NCBI GenBank assembly: GCA_947624005.1
Contig: CANQHV010000005.1
Location: 25,920-89,919 of the forward strand
Length of the DNA: 64,000 nucleotides
Reading direction: 5' to 3'
Source of the DNA: an uncultured Clostridia bacterium
GTDB taxonomy: Bacteria; Bacillota; Clostridia; Christensenellales; Borkfalkiaceae
Shown here: one piece after another, positions 1-9,642 of the stretch
Position numbering within the stretch: position 1 is the first letter of the stretch
Layout: every line of letters starts with the position of its first letter
Translations under genes and position numbers: made by a program
Notes under the pieces: generated by a model
The model's database searches: none
What the model was told of the DNA's origin: nothing
What the model saw: only the letters and a program-made list of their open reading frames with translations

Positions 1-1177
1 CGTCCGCGTCAAGTTCTTTTAAAAGGTCGGCGACGAAAATTTCGGTTTCTTTGCTCGCCGTGCCGTTGCCTATCGAAATTACGTTTACGCCGTATTTATA
101 TATAAGGTCTTTGACAATCTTTTTACTGCCCTCGATATCGTTTTTGGGCGGAACGGGGTAGATTACGGAAGTTGCAAGCACTTTGCCCGTTTCGTCAACG
201 ACCGCGACTTTACAGCCCGTGCGGTATCCGGGGTCAAGCCCGAGGGTGATTTTGCCCTTTACGGGGGGCTGTAAAAGCAGAGGGCGAAGGTTGACTTCGA
301 ACATTTTTATCGCCTGCTCGCTCGCCTTGTCGGTGAGTATCGCGCGCACTTCGCGCTCGATAGACGGTTCGATAAGTCTGTCGTACCCGTCGTCCGCCGC
401 CTCTTCGATAAGTTTTGCGCAGTCGCCTTTCGAATGTACGAATTTTGCAACGCAAACGCGTTTTGCAAGGTCGGGGTCGAGGTAGATTTTAACCTTTAAA
501 CACTCCTCTTTTTCGCCCCTGTTGACGGCGAGTATCCTGTGATTTTTTATTTCGGACACAAGTTCGGAATAGTCGGCGTACATGGCGTATGTGCCCTTTT
601 CGTCGTCCTTTACCATTTTAACCTGCATTTCGCCGTGGTTTTCCATAAGCGAACGCAGTTTTTTGCGCAATTCGGCGTTATCGGAAATGTATTCGGCGAT
701 AATGTCTTTCGCTCCCGCAATGGCGTCGGCTACGGTGGGAACTTCTTCCGTTATGTATTTTTCGGCTTGCTTATAAGGGTCGCCGTCCTGCGCCAAAATA
801 AAGTCGGCGAGAGGCTGTAACCCTTTCGCGATTGCGACCGAGGCGCGCGTCTTTTTCTTCTGTTTGAAAGGACGGTAGATATCTTCCACTTCGGTCATTG
901 TCTGCGCCGCGTCGAGCGCCGACTGTATTTCGTCGGTCATTTTTTCCTGCTCGCATATCGCCGCGCTTACTTCGCCCTTGCGCTTTTCGAGGTTTTTAAG
1001 GTATTCGTACCTGTCGTTCAACTTGCGCAGAACCTGGTCGTCGATGGCTCCCGTCATCTCTTTGCGGTAACGGGCGATAAAGGGAATCGTGTTGCCCTCG
1101 TCCAAAAGGGTCAGAACGTTTTTGACGTGGTCGGGGCGGAGATTGAATTCCTCGGTGAGTTTTGCTGAAATATCCAT
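1..1177 (-). CDS. tex: Tex-type RNA-binding transcription accessory protein, N-terminal part (cut by window edge)
   Basis: The frame starts at the ATG at 1177-1175 and stays open to the window edge, giving about 392 residues of a protein that is usually about 720. It begins MDISAKLTEEF and contains the Tex landmarks: an N-terminal helical segment with FIARYRKEMTG, then the YqgF-type RNase H-fold stretch LGLDPGYRTGCKVAVVD near the cut end. The helix-hairpin-helix and S1 RNA-binding domains would lie outside the window. Tex proteins bind nucleic acid and influence transcription and translation in the cytoplasm. The start overlaps the stop of the upstream AlkD-like gene by one base (TAATG), so it is probably translationally coupled and last, or nearly last, in the uvrC-to-tex run. 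Confidence 0.93.
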   Translation of the reverse strand, partial: MDISAKLTEEFNLRPDHVKNVLTLLDEGNTIPFIARYRKEMTGAIDDQVLRKLNDRYEYLKNLEKRKGEVSAAICEQEKMTDEIQSALDAAQTMTEVEDIYRPFKQKKKTRASVAIAKGLQPLADFILAQDGDPYKQAEKYITEEVPTVADAIAGAKDIIAEYISDNAELRKKLRSLMENHGEMQVKMVKDDEKGTYAMYADYSELVSEIKNHRILAVNRGEKEECLKVKIYLDPDLAKRVCVAKFVHSKGDCAKLIEEAADDGYDRLIEPSIEREVRAILTDKASEQAIKMFEVNLRPLLLQPPVKGKITLGLDPGYRTGCKVAVVDETGKVLATSVIYPVPPKNDIEGSKKIVKDLIYKYGVNVISIGNGTASKETEIFVADLLKELDAD

Positions 1178-1845
1178 TATCTTTTAATACCTTTCAAATA
1201 GTTTTTTCTGTCGTTTGAAAGTCTGAAACTTTCGCACGCTTTCCTTATAGCCAAATTGTGAGTTCTTTTATCGAGGCTGTGGTCCAAAAGAAAACTTTTG
1301 CCCGCGTCGTAATATTTTACAAGCGTTTCGGCGATAAGCCACGCCGCCGCCGTCGAAGCGTAATAACAACTTGTATCGCAACGCTCGACTATAGAGAAAA
1401 CAGTTTCGAGATATTCGCTTTCGACATAAAAATGAAGAAGCGTCGTAAGCGCGAACCGTATGTGAAATTCCTTGTCGCTTGCGGCGTATTTGCGAATGAA
1501 CGGCAGAAAATCCGCCTTATTGTCCGCAATGCAGGCAGGCGTAAAGCAATCGCACGTCGCCCAATTGTCTATAAGCGGCACAAGCTTGTCCACTACGTCC
1601 GTAAACTTTCCGTACGGAAGGCGCGAGGCGGCGCAGAGTTTTATAAACGTGACCTCGTAAAATTCGTCGGGATATGCAAGCAGTTCGTCAAACCGCCCGT
1701 CGTATTTTGCGGCGATTTTGCGCAAAGTCGGCACTTTTACGCCGATTACGTTTATACTGTCGTTTTTAAGAAGTTTTTTTTGGAAGTCGCGGTATTTTTC
1801 GTCGCGCACGCTATACAGTCCGTTTAAAAACTCGCGATAAGACAT
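1177..1845 (-). CDS. AlkD-like DNA alkylation repair protein (HEAT-like repeats)
   Basis: 222 residues, all alpha-helical in appearance, with the hallmark segments of the DNA alkylation repair family: an IGVKVPTLRKIAAKY region near residues 33-48, NWATCDCF around 93-100, and a C-terminal NLAIRKACESF. AlkD-family enzymes excise N3- and N7-alkylated purines using a HEAT-repeat solenoid. Whether this member is catalytic is not shown: the family includes many clostridial paralogues of unproven activity. It overlaps the upstream deoxyinosine glycosylase gene by 35 bp and the downstream tex by 1 bp, which supports co-expression with another base-excision enzyme. Confidence 0.85.
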   Translation of the reverse strand: MSYREFLNGLYSVRDEKYRDFQKKLLKNDSINVIGVKVPTLRKIAAKYDGRFDELLAYPDEFYEVTFIKLCAASRLPYGKFTDVVDKLVPLIDNWATCDCFTPACIADNKADFLPFIRKYAASDKEFHIRFALTTLLHFYVESEYLETVFSIVERCDTSCYYASTAAAWLIAETLVKYYDAGKSFLLDHSLDKRTHNLAIRKACESFRLSNDRKNYLKGIKR

Positions 1846-2296
1846 TGTGCCACTCCTTTTCGGAATATCTCGGGTTGCGCGGGCTTGTAGACGGCAGTTT
1901 TATGTAGGGAATTTTTATGCCCGCGTTGTGCTTTACGAACAGGTCGTAAGCCGTGCCACCGTTCAATATTATAAACCCGACCGCGCTGTTTTGCAAAAGT
2001 TTTTCAACGTCCGCGACTATTGTATTTTTAATGGTTTCGTCGCGCGAGCCGATAATTTCGCACTCGCAAACAACGTCCCAAAGCGCGATTTTGCGGCGGG
2101 TTAAAAATTGCTTTTTGTCCTCTACCGAAGCGGGGATATCTTCCCCGAAAAAGCGGGCGAGCATTCCCCAGAACGCATTGCGAGGGTTGCCGTAGTAAAA
2201 GTTAATCTTGCGGCTTTTTACCGACGGGAAACTGCCCAGAATAAGAAGTTCGCTGTCGGCGTTTATAAACGGCGGAAATCCCGAAACGGTCGTCAT
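1811..2296 (-). CDS. DNA-deoxyinosine glycosylase (family 6 UDG-like, HDG)
   Basis: 161 residues of the uracil-DNA glycosylase fold. The opening GFPPFINADSELLILGSFPS motif and YYGNPRNAFW (about residues 34-43) match the hypoxanthine-DNA glycosylase group; the C-terminal LPSTSPRNPRYS corresponds to the DNA-intercalation motif. Family members remove hypoxanthine (deaminated adenine) and lack robust uracil activity. The start overlaps the M16 peptidase stop by 4 bases (ATGA) and the end overlaps the AlkD-like gene by 35 bases. With AlkD, mutS2 and uvrC in the same run, it looks like part of a repair-biased transcription unit. Confidence 0.9.
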   Translation of the reverse strand: MTTVSGFPPFINADSELLILGSFPSVKSRKINFYYGNPRNAFWGMLARFFGEDIPASVEDKKQFLTRRKIALWDVVCECEIIGSRDETIKNTIVADVEKLLQNSAVGFIILNGGTAYDLFVKHNAGIKIPYIKLPSTSPRNPRYSEKEWHNVLSRVFKRTV

Positions 2297-3525
2297 TGTA
2301 TGGGCTTGTCCACGCCGCCGACGACAGCCGTCGCCGCCGCGCCCTTGAAATTGACGTCTACGGCGGACATTACGTCGTCGAAACTTACCGAAGATATAAT
2401 TTTAACCCGCTCTTCGAAGTCGTAAATTTTGCCGCTGTACAAAAGCTCTTTGCCGTATAAAAGCATTTGCGAGCCAGTGTTTTCCTGCGCGAAAACAGCC
2501 GAAGCGAGAAGTTGTTCGCGCCCGCGCAGAAATTCGTCTTTCGACATATCTTTTTTTGTGAATTTGTCTATACAATCGCAGATGGCGTCTACGCTTTGCA
2601 TATATTTTTCCGAGTTTACGCCCGCGTAAATCGCAAGCATTCCCGTTTCGGCGTAACACGAAACGAACGAATACACGGTATAGGCAAGTCCCATTTTTTC
2701 GCGCACGGTCTGGAAAAGACGCGACGACATACTGCCGCCGAAAACCGAGTTCATTATTGTGGTTGCGTCGTAAAGCGGGTCGTATCTTTTCACAGACGGA
2801 AAGGCAAGCCCTATATGGACCTGCTCGATATCTTTGGTTTTAAAAAGTTTTTGCGATTTGTATTCGGGCGCAACCTCGAATTTTTTGCCCGTTTTAGCGG
2901 GAAGCGAGGAAAAATAGCGTTCGACAAGGTCGTCCGCAAGCGCGACGTCGATATTGCCCGCCATCGCAATTACTATATTATCGGCGGTATAGCGTTCGGA
3001 CATATACTCGTCAACCGCCTCTTTGGTAAAGCCCTCGACGTTTTTGCGCGGTCCCAGAATGTTTCTGCCGTAACCGCCGCGCCCGAAACAGGCTTCGGAC
3101 AAAAGGTCGAGGCACAAATCGTCGGGCGTATCTTCGTTCATATTTATTTCTTCGATAATTACGCCCTTCTCCCTTACCATTTCGTCCTCGGGGAAAGTGC
3201 TGTTTAAAAACAGGTCGGAAAGTATTTCGAACGCCTCCGCCGCATGCGTAGTGGTGGATTTGCAGTAATAACAGGTGTTATCCTTTGCCGTAAAAGCGTT
3301 GACCTGCGCACCTATTGCGTCCATTTCGTCCGAAATCGCGCAAGCGGAACGCTTTTTCGTGCCCTTGAAAAGCATATGCTCGATAAAGTGCGAAATCCCG
3401 TCCTGCCGTTCGGTTTCCGCCGCCGCGCCCGTATGCACGATTATGCCCATCGAAACGGACATAAGCCCCGACATTTGCTTGACGATTAATCTGATACCGT
3501 TTTTCAATTGTTTAAAGTGTACCAT
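2293..3525 (-). CDS. M16 family zinc peptidase (processing-peptidase/insulinase-like)
   Basis: 410 residues, the usual length for bacterial M16B peptidases (PqqL/YmxG type). The inverted zinc motif HFIEH lies at residues 46-50 and the third ligand is one of the Glu residues in VIIEEINMNEDTPDD near 125-126. The C-terminal inactive half carries the family's GGSMSSRLFQTVREKMGLAY stretch. No signal peptide is visible, so it is probably cytoplasmic. In Bacillota such genes often sit beside sporulation or polysaccharide deacetylase genes, as here: its ATG overlaps the stop of the PdaB-like gene by one base (TAATG). Natural substrate unknown. Confidence 0.92.
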   Translation of the reverse strand: MVHFKQLKNGIRLIVKQMSGLMSVSMGIIVHTGAAAETERQDGISHFIEHMLFKGTKKRSACAISDEMDAIGAQVNAFTAKDNTCYYCKSTTTHAAEAFEILSDLFLNSTFPEDEMVREKGVIIEEINMNEDTPDDLCLDLLSEACFGRGGYGRNILGPRKNVEGFTKEAVDEYMSERYTADNIVIAMAGNIDVALADDLVERYFSSLPAKTGKKFEVAPEYKSQKLFKTKDIEQVHIGLAFPSVKRYDPLYDATTIMNSVFGGSMSSRLFQTVREKMGLAYTVYSFVSCYAETGMLAIYAGVNSEKYMQSVDAICDCIDKFTKKDMSKDEFLRGREQLLASAVFAQENTGSQMLLYGKELLYSGKIYDFEERVKIISSVSFDDVMSAVDVNFKGAAATAVVGGVDKPIQ

Positions 3526-4226
3526 TATTCTCCTATATTCTGTGTGACCGTGACGGTCGAAAGACCGTTGTCGCTTATGTATTTGAGTATTTCGGGCAGA
3601 GCCGACACCGTAACGTCCTTGGGGTGCATAAGTACGAAGTCGCCCCCTTTAAGCCCCTTGGTCGCGCGGTTTATAATAAGATTTTTATCGCTGTCGCGCC
3701 AATCTATCGTATCCCTCGTCCACATTATAACACGCAGGTCGAGTTGAGCGCAAGCGGTAAGCGTGGCTTCGGAAAAAGAACCCGACGGCGGGGCGAATAA
3801 TTTTATCTGCGTATTGCAAATCATATTCACAAGTTTTACGGCGGGCAGAATTTCTTCCATATTCTGTTTATGGTTGAGTTTTGCGTGGTCTTTATGAAAA
3901 TATCCGTGACTTGCGACCTCGTGCCCGCGCGTGAAAATTTCGCGCACGCAGTCAACGTTATCGTCCGCCCAGCTCCCGCCTATAAAAAACGTGCCCTTTG
4001 CGCCGTTTTCGTCGAGAATGTCCAAAATTTTGCGCACGTTTTCCGCATTTTCGTAAATATTGAACATAAGGCTTACGCCGTTTTCGGAATTGCCGCTGTA
4101 AAAAACGCGGTCGTCCTCGCCCGATACCGCAACGGCGTTGCCGCCCCAGAACCCGACAAGCGATACGGCAAGTACCACTATTATAAGCGCCGCGTTAATG
4201 GCGACGGCTGCAATTTTTCTTTTCAA
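3525..4226 (-). CDS. PdaB-like polysaccharide deacetylase family protein, altered motif 1
   Basis: 233 residues: one N-terminal membrane anchor (about residues 5-28) followed by a NodB-homology domain. Motif 2 is intact (SHGYFH, His107 and His111), and motifs 3 (FAPPSG, 145-149), 4 (DTIDWRD) and 5 (LMHP, His201) are recognisable. Motif 1, normally TFDD or, in PdaB-type proteins, FDISW, reads MFNIYE here, so the catalytic-base Asp is replaced by Asn56. Family members de-N-acetylate peptidoglycan or related glycans outside the membrane. This one may be inactive, use another residue, or bind glycan only. It lies 60 bp after mutS2 and overlaps the M16 gene by one base. Confidence 0.85.
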   Translation of the reverse strand: MKRKIAAVAINAALIIVVLAVSLVGFWGGNAVAVSGEDDRVFYSGNSENGVSLMFNIYENAENVRKILDILDENGAKGTFFIGGSWADDNVDCVREIFTRGHEVASHGYFHKDHAKLNHKQNMEEILPAVKLVNMICNTQIKLFAPPSGSFSEATLTACAQLDLRVIMWTRDTIDWRDSDKNLIINRATKGLKGGDFVLMHPKDVTVSALPEILKYISDNGLSTVTVTQNIGE

Positions 4227-4286
4227 TAGTTTACCCCTAAAACAAAATACTATTTATATAATATTAATCTTCGGGGCGCATATAGA

Positions 4287-6644
4287 CTATTTAAGACGTA
4301 TAAAAGTTACTCCCTGTTCGCCCTCGCCGTACTTGCCCGCGCGGAAGCTTTCGACGTTTTTATGGCGCAAAAGGTGCTGTCTGATTGCGTTTTTCAGTTT
4401 GCCCGTGCCCACGCCGTGTATAACCTTGATTTCTTCGAGGTTGTCGGTTACGGCGCGGTCGATAAAGTTGTCTACTTCGTATATCGCCTCGGGAACGGTC
4501 ATACCGAGGACGTTTATTTCAAGCAAAGGCGCGTCTTTGGGCAGTTTTTTGACGAATTTAACCTTTTTTTCTACCTTTTCGGGTTCGCCCGTTATCATAA
4601 GGTCGGAAAGCTTACAGTGCATTTTTATGCTTCCGCACGTAACTTCCGCCTCGTCTTTGCCTTTATAGTACGAGGTTACTATGCCTTTCGATTGAGTTTT
4701 TTTGACGTAGACGGACAGCCCGACTTTAAGCGTATCGGCTGTCGCGGGCAAATACGAGGTTGACCTTTTTGCGCCCTGCTCTTCGTCGAACACCGCGTCG
4801 TCTATCTTATTTTTAAGGGTGCGGGCGCGTATAAGGTCGGCTTCGGTCACCTCTTCCTTTCGGAATATATCTTCCATTTCGCCGAGAAGTTCCTCGGCGC
4901 GGGCGGCGCGTTGAGCGACTATGCGGCGGCTTTCAAGGCGGGCGTTTCTGTTTAGCTTTTCGCGCTCGGCGCCGAGAGCGGCAATTTGCGCGTCAACCTC
5001 TTTAAGCTTTTCGCTCCACTCTTTTTGCGCCGCTTCCGCCTCGCGCAGTTTTTCATCAGCGGCGACCCTGCTTTCTTCGGCGCGGCGGACTACGTTTTCA
5101 AGCTTGCGGGCGTCGTCGGAAAGATATCCCGTAGCGTCGGCAAGCATATCTTCGTCCATACCGAGCCGACGGGCAATCAAAAGCGCGTTGCTCGCGCCCG
5201 GCATACCTATTTTTATACTGTACAGCGGCTTTAACGTCGCCGAATCGAACTCCATACTTGCGTTTTCCATACCTTTGACGGTATAGGCAAACTCTTTTAA
5301 AGGCGTAAAATGCGTAGTGACTATGCCGCGCGCGCCGCAATCTATAAGCCGCTTGACGACCGCTTTCGCAATAGCCTGCCCCTCGTCGGGGTTTGTGCCG
5401 CCGCCCAGCTCGTCAATCAGAACAAGGCTTTTGCCGTCGGCTTCGCGGCAAATCGAAATCACGTTGGTTATGTGCGACGAAAAGGTCGAAAGGCTTTCCT
5501 CTATGCTTTGGCTGTCGCCGACGTCGCAGAAAACGTTTGAAAATACCGAAAGGCGCGTGCCGTCCGCGGCGGGCACGAACAAGCCGCACGCCGCCATAAG
5601 GCAGAACAGCCCGCACATTTTAAGCGTAACCGTCTTGCCGCCCGTATTCGCGCCCGAAAGCAACAGAAAATTATAGTCCTTTCCGAGTTCGATTGTGACG
5701 GGCACGACGGTATTTTTGTCGATTAACGGGTGTCTGCCCTTGATTATCGAAATTTCGCCGCGCGCGTTTACTTCGGGGCATACGCATTTAAGCCCGTAGG
5801 CGTACTCGGCGCGGGCAAGGCAGGCGTCGATTTCAAAAAGCGCCTCTTCGTCCGCAATAAGTCGCGGCGCAAGCGCGCCGACGCGGGCGGAAAGCGATTT
5901 TAAAATGCGTTCTTCCTCTTCGCGTTCGTCGCAGGTCAACGCCATAAGTTCGTTATTGAGTTCGAGGACGTATTCGGGTTCGATAAAAAAGGTTGCGCCC
6001 GTCTGCGAACGGTCGTGAACAAGCCCGCGAACGCGGTTTTTATGCTCCGCCTTTACGGGAATGACGTATCTGTCGTTGCGGATTGTAACTATGGAATCCT
6101 GCAAATATTCCGCGTTTTTGCCCGTGATATATTCGGAAAGTTTTGCCCGTATTCTTTCGTTGAGCGAGCGGATTTTAAGGCGTACGGTATAAAGCGCGTC
6201 GCTTGCGGTATCTGCAAGCGCGTCGTCTGAAAGGATTTTTTCGGTAATATCCTCTTCGAGGGCGGAGTCGAAATACAGACGGTCGGAAAGGCGGCGCATA
6301 TTGACGATATCTTCGCCCGTTCCGGAAATGCTTACGAACGCCGAACGCGCCGAGCGCATAAGCGCGCATACTTTTAAAAGTTCGCCGCACGAAAGCGCCG
6401 ACCCCTTTTCCGCGCGTTTCAAAAGCCCCGTCACGTCGTCGAAATATTCGATTTTACCTATGCCGTACGAAAACAGCAAAACGTCGCACTCGGCGGTTGT
6501 TTTAAGCCGCTCGCGAACCTCGGCGAGGTCGTCGGACGGCGCAACCGAGCGCAAGACGTCGCCGCCGCGCGAGGTTACGCAATATTTCGCCGCGGCGGAA
6601 AGTATTTTATTCAGTTCGAGGCGTTCCAAACTTTTAGCGTCCAT
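4287..6644 (-). CDS. mutS2: Endonuclease MutS2 with Smr domain
   Basis: 785 residues, normal for the family. The order is clamp/lever helices, then the ABC-type ATPase with Walker A GANTGGKT at 331-338, Walker B LVLIDELGGGTNPDEG, a long Glu/Ala-rich coiled coil, and a C-terminal Smr nuclease domain from about 707, with VLGMTVPEA and HGVGTGKL. MutS2 lacks the mismatch-recognition domain of MutS. It has been linked to suppression of homologous recombination and, in Bacillus, to splitting collided ribosomes. It begins 6 bp after the U32 gene, so both are read from one message. Confidence 0.97.
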   Translation of the reverse strand: MDAKSLERLELNKILSAAAKYCVTSRGGDVLRSVAPSDDLAEVRERLKTTAECDVLLFSYGIGKIEYFDDVTGLLKRAEKGSALSCGELLKVCALMRSARSAFVSISGTGEDIVNMRRLSDRLYFDSALEEDITEKILSDDALADTASDALYTVRLKIRSLNERIRAKLSEYITGKNAEYLQDSIVTIRNDRYVIPVKAEHKNRVRGLVHDRSQTGATFFIEPEYVLELNNELMALTCDEREEEERILKSLSARVGALAPRLIADEEALFEIDACLARAEYAYGLKCVCPEVNARGEISIIKGRHPLIDKNTVVPVTIELGKDYNFLLLSGANTGGKTVTLKMCGLFCLMAACGLFVPAADGTRLSVFSNVFCDVGDSQSIEESLSTFSSHITNVISICREADGKSLVLIDELGGGTNPDEGQAIAKAVVKRLIDCGARGIVTTHFTPLKEFAYTVKGMENASMEFDSATLKPLYSIKIGMPGASNALLIARRLGMDEDMLADATGYLSDDARKLENVVRRAEESRVAADEKLREAEAAQKEWSEKLKEVDAQIAALGAEREKLNRNARLESRRIVAQRAARAEELLGEMEDIFRKEEVTEADLIRARTLKNKIDDAVFDEEQGAKRSTSYLPATADTLKVGLSVYVKKTQSKGIVTSYYKGKDEAEVTCGSIKMHCKLSDLMITGEPEKVEKKVKFVKKLPKDAPLLEINVLGMTVPEAIYEVDNFIDRAVTDNLEEIKVIHGVGTGKLKNAIRQHLLRHKNVESFRAGKYGEGEQGVTFIRLK

Positions 6645-6650
6645 ATAAAC

Positions 6651-8813
6651 CTACAAGACCTTTGCGGAGGAATGTCCGCGGGTATAATTTCCGAAAAGGC
6701 GCGAAAGCTTCCCCTCTTTAAATGCGGCAAGCGTTTGTTTCGAATCCGACAGCGTGCAGTCTATCAGTGCGCCCGCGGAAACGTCGGTGACAAGATTCGC
6801 GCAGTTGTATAATTCGAAGCGGCATTGCGACGTTGTATAGCGGCGAAGAGGAAATTTTCTGCCGTTTTCGTCCGTAAGCGCGTACCTTTCCCGCTTATCG
6901 CAGTTTTTGCAATCGCGGCAGAACGGGCAGTATATAAGGTCCATCACTTTTATATCGCCCGCGGCGAGATAAAAAGCGTTTTCGCAACCGAGCGCTTCCG
7001 CTTCTTTTACCGTAAGTTCTTTTGAAAGCGCGGCGTAGGTTGCGCCGAGTTCCGCAAGCGCGACTGAATTGGTCAGATTAAACCCCGTTCCCGCAAACAG
7101 CCGCTTGCCCCACTCTTTCGCAAGTTGCGCGCCGAAATATCCGTCGGCGTAAATGCCGTCGAAATTTTCGGCGATTTTTTTAAGCGTTTCGACCTCGTCG
7201 CCGCTTAAATACGGCGGCAGATACAAAAATTTTTCGCCTTTAAACCCCTCTGTCGCCGTTTTTACGTCGCAGTCGAAAGAAGAAAGTTTTAAAATGCCTA
7301 TATCCGCTTCAAGCCCTGAAAGATTGCAAGCGATTACCGCGATTTTCGGGTTTAAACCGCGTTTTATCTGCGGAAAAGGCGCGATTTCGTCGTAATTTTG
7401 CGCGGGCGCGGAAAAGCTGTTATACAGTTTTGCATACGCTTCGCGGCGCAGAGAATTGAGCGCGGCGGCGGTTATAAACGCGCCGTCAGTTTCGATTTGT
7501 CCGAAAATCGGCGCGAAAGGATAGATATCGGTCTTTGAAAAGCTTTTTTTAACGTCTTCTTTTGTTACGGCGCGGTTTTCGGCGGCGGGCAAAACCTCGC
7601 CCTCGACCGTAAGACCGTTTACGCAGACCCGCGCGCGTTCGCCCGCGGCAAGACGTGCGGAAATTTTTACGGGCAGCAGACGTTCGCGCTTTAACAAAAG
7701 GTCGTTTAACGACGCGTCGGTGGTTATGAAAACCTTATCGCCGTTTTTCAGGCGTTCGCGCGAAGAAATCACAAGCGCAGAGCGCGATTGTTCCGCAAAC
7801 CGAGCCGAAGCCGCCTCTTTGCCGTCGCGCAGAATCTTGAAACAGTCGCCCTCGGTAAACGTTTCGCCTGCCTTTACGGTATATTTCCCGTTTTCGACCT
7901 TGACTACGCCCACATATTCGCCGATATGTCCCTGCACCGAGGAAGAAATTAACCTTTTATCTTGTCCGAACGCAAGTCCCGTTGTGTAGTTGCCGCGGTT
8001 GTAAGCGCGCTTTAAATTGCTTAAATCGGACGGCGAACCGTTGCCGCACAGCAAATTTTTATAGTAACAGACTGCGGCGGCGACGTATTCTGGGCGGCGC
8101 ATTCTTCCCTCTATTTTAAAGGACGATACGCCCGCCTGCACAAGCGATTTTATGTTTTCGCCTACCGAAAGGTCCGCAAGCGAAAGCGCGTAACGCATTT
8201 CTTCGAAGCCGTTTCTGTCCAAAGAATACTTTTTGCGGCAGGGTTGCTTGCATTTTCCGCGGTTGCCGCTGTTGCAACCCGCGAACGACGAAAGATAGCA
8301 CTGTCCCGAAAAAGAACTGCAAAGCGCGCCCTGAATAAAGCACTCGCTTTCGATTATCGCGGAAATTTTTTCTATGTCGCGAAGCGTGGTTTCCCGCGCG
8401 AGAATTACTCTGTCGAAGCCGAAGTCTTTTGCAAGCCGCGCGGAATATTCGTTGCAAACGCCCGCCTGCGTGGAAAGGTGCAGTCGTATTTTCGGGTAAG
8501 CTTTTTTAATGAATTTGCCTAAATACGCGTCCTGCAAAATCACTGCGTCCGCGCCGCTTTTCCACGCGTTCAGAAGGTCCGAAAAAAAGCGCGACAGCTC
8601 GTCCTCTTTCACCAGCGTGTTCATAGCTACGTATACCTTTACGCCGAACGCGTGCGCATACGACGCGATATATTTGAAACCGCTTGCGGAAAAGTTTTCC
8701 GCCGCCGAGCGCGCGCTGAAATCGGACAGTCCCAGATAGATTGCGTCCGCACCCGAATTTATTGCCGAAATTGCGGCCTGTTTACTCCCCGCGGGGGCTA
8801 ATATTTCAGACAT
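6651..8813 (-). CDS. Large U32 family protein (RlhA/TrhP-like, with DUF3656-type C-terminus)
   Basis: About 720 residues. I chose the ATG at 8813 (MSEILAPAG) over an in-frame TTG at 8825, because family members begin at this sequence. The U32 signature is present as a Cys-rich segment around residues 165-200 (GALCSSFSGQCYLSS, then GKCKQPC), which in characterised relatives is needed for activity. A second Cys cluster (YCPFCRDCKNC) lies near the C-terminus. Although named peptidases, RlhA and TrhP act in hydroxylation of 23S rRNA C2501 and tRNA wobble uridine. The length and C-terminal extension fit the RlhA-like subgroup. It overlaps the upstream HAD gene's stop region and sits 6 bp before mutS2. 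Confidence 0.88.
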   Translation of the reverse strand: MSEILAPAGSKQAAISAINSGADAIYLGLSDFSARSAAENFSASGFKYIASYAHAFGVKVYVAMNTLVKEDELSRFFSDLLNAWKSGADAVILQDAYLGKFIKKAYPKIRLHLSTQAGVCNEYSARLAKDFGFDRVILARETTLRDIEKISAIIESECFIQGALCSSFSGQCYLSSFAGCNSGNRGKCKQPCRKKYSLDRNGFEEMRYALSLADLSVGENIKSLVQAGVSSFKIEGRMRRPEYVAAAVCYYKNLLCGNGSPSDLSNLKRAYNRGNYTTGLAFGQDKRLISSSVQGHIGEYVGVVKVENGKYTVKAGETFTEGDCFKILRDGKEAASARFAEQSRSALVISSRERLKNGDKVFITTDASLNDLLLKRERLLPVKISARLAAGERARVCVNGLTVEGEVLPAAENRAVTKEDVKKSFSKTDIYPFAPIFGQIETDGAFITAAALNSLRREAYAKLYNSFSAPAQNYDEIAPFPQIKRGLNPKIAVIACNLSGLEADIGILKLSSFDCDVKTATEGFKGEKFLYLPPYLSGDEVETLKKIAENFDGIYADGYFGAQLAKEWGKRLFAGTGFNLTNSVALAELGATYAALSKELTVKEAEALGCENAFYLAAGDIKVMDLIYCPFCRDCKNCDKRERYALTDENGRKFPLRRYTTSQCRFELYNCANLVTDVSAGALIDCTLSDSKQTLAAFKEGKLSRLFGNYTRGHSSAKVL

Positions 8814-8817
8814 AGTA

Positions 8818-9642
8818 CTATACAAAACCGAATTTTTCTATTATTTGCGCCAAAGCGCCCTCGTTATTGGTCACAGAAACGAAGTCTGCCGCCGCTTTCA
8901 GCTCGGGTACGGCGTTGCCCACAGCCACCCCCGTTTTAGCCGCTTTTATCATACTTATATCGTTTAAATTGTCGCCGACAGCCACTGTTTTTTCAAGCGG
9001 CACGCCGTAGTGCTTCGCCAAAAATTCAAGCGCCGACCCCTTGTTGTCGGCTTTGGGCGAAACCTCTACAAGCACGTCCGCCGAGCAAGTTACGTCGTAT
9101 TTTCCGCCGAGTTTTTCATTGAGTTTTTCATACAGATTTTTGCGCTCGCGCGGGGAAACGAGGCTTGCCGTTTTCTGACAGAACAAGTCGTTTTTATATA
9201 CGAATTCGGACAGCGGCGAAAGAACGCACTCCGCCTCTACCTTGGTTATGTCTTCGTACAGTTTAAGGTATTTGTTGTTTCTCGGTATATTGGTATACAG
9301 CCTTTCGTCGGCGTAGACGTTTATGTAGGCGTTAAGCTGTTCGAGCGCAAGGCAGATTTCGCGCGCCTCGGCGGCGGTAAACCCGCCTTTTTTTATAAGT
9401 TGTCCGCTTTCGATATCGGCTATTACCGTTCCCTGATACGCCACCACTACGCCTTTTAAGCCGAGCGAACGCACCTCGGGCAATATCGAGCGGAGCATAC
9501 GCCCCGTGCATACGGCAAAGATACCGCCCGCCGCGACGTACTCCGAGATGGCGCGTTTTACGTTTTCGGGTACGGTATGTTCGTCGGTTGTAAGCGTCGA
9601 GTCAAAATCGGAAACTATAAGCCCGCAGTTGATTTTTTTCAT
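8818..9642 (-). CDS. Cof-type HAD-IIB family hydrolase
   Basis: 274 residues. Motif I is SDFDSTLTTDE at about 11-21 (nucleophile Asp12, DxDxT); motif IV is VAVGDNLNDISMI near 218-230 followed by GVAVGNA. These identify a cytoplasmic Cof-type sugar-phosphate/nucleotide phosphatase with a C2 cap. The substrate cannot be read from sequence. Its ATG overlaps the uvrC stop by 4 bases (ATGA), so it is translated from the uvrC message. Confidence 0.93.
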   Translation of the reverse strand: MKKINCGLIVSDFDSTLTTDEHTVPENVKRAISEYVAAGGIFAVCTGRMLRSILPEVRSLGLKGVVVAYQGTVIADIESGQLIKKGGFTAAEAREICLALEQLNAYINVYADERLYTNIPRNNKYLKLYEDITKVEAECVLSPLSEFVYKNDLFCQKTASLVSPRERKNLYEKLNEKLGGKYDVTCSADVLVEVSPKADNKGSALEFLAKHYGVPLEKTVAVGDNLNDISMIKAAKTGVAVGNAVPELKAAADFVSVTNNEGALAQIIEKFGFV

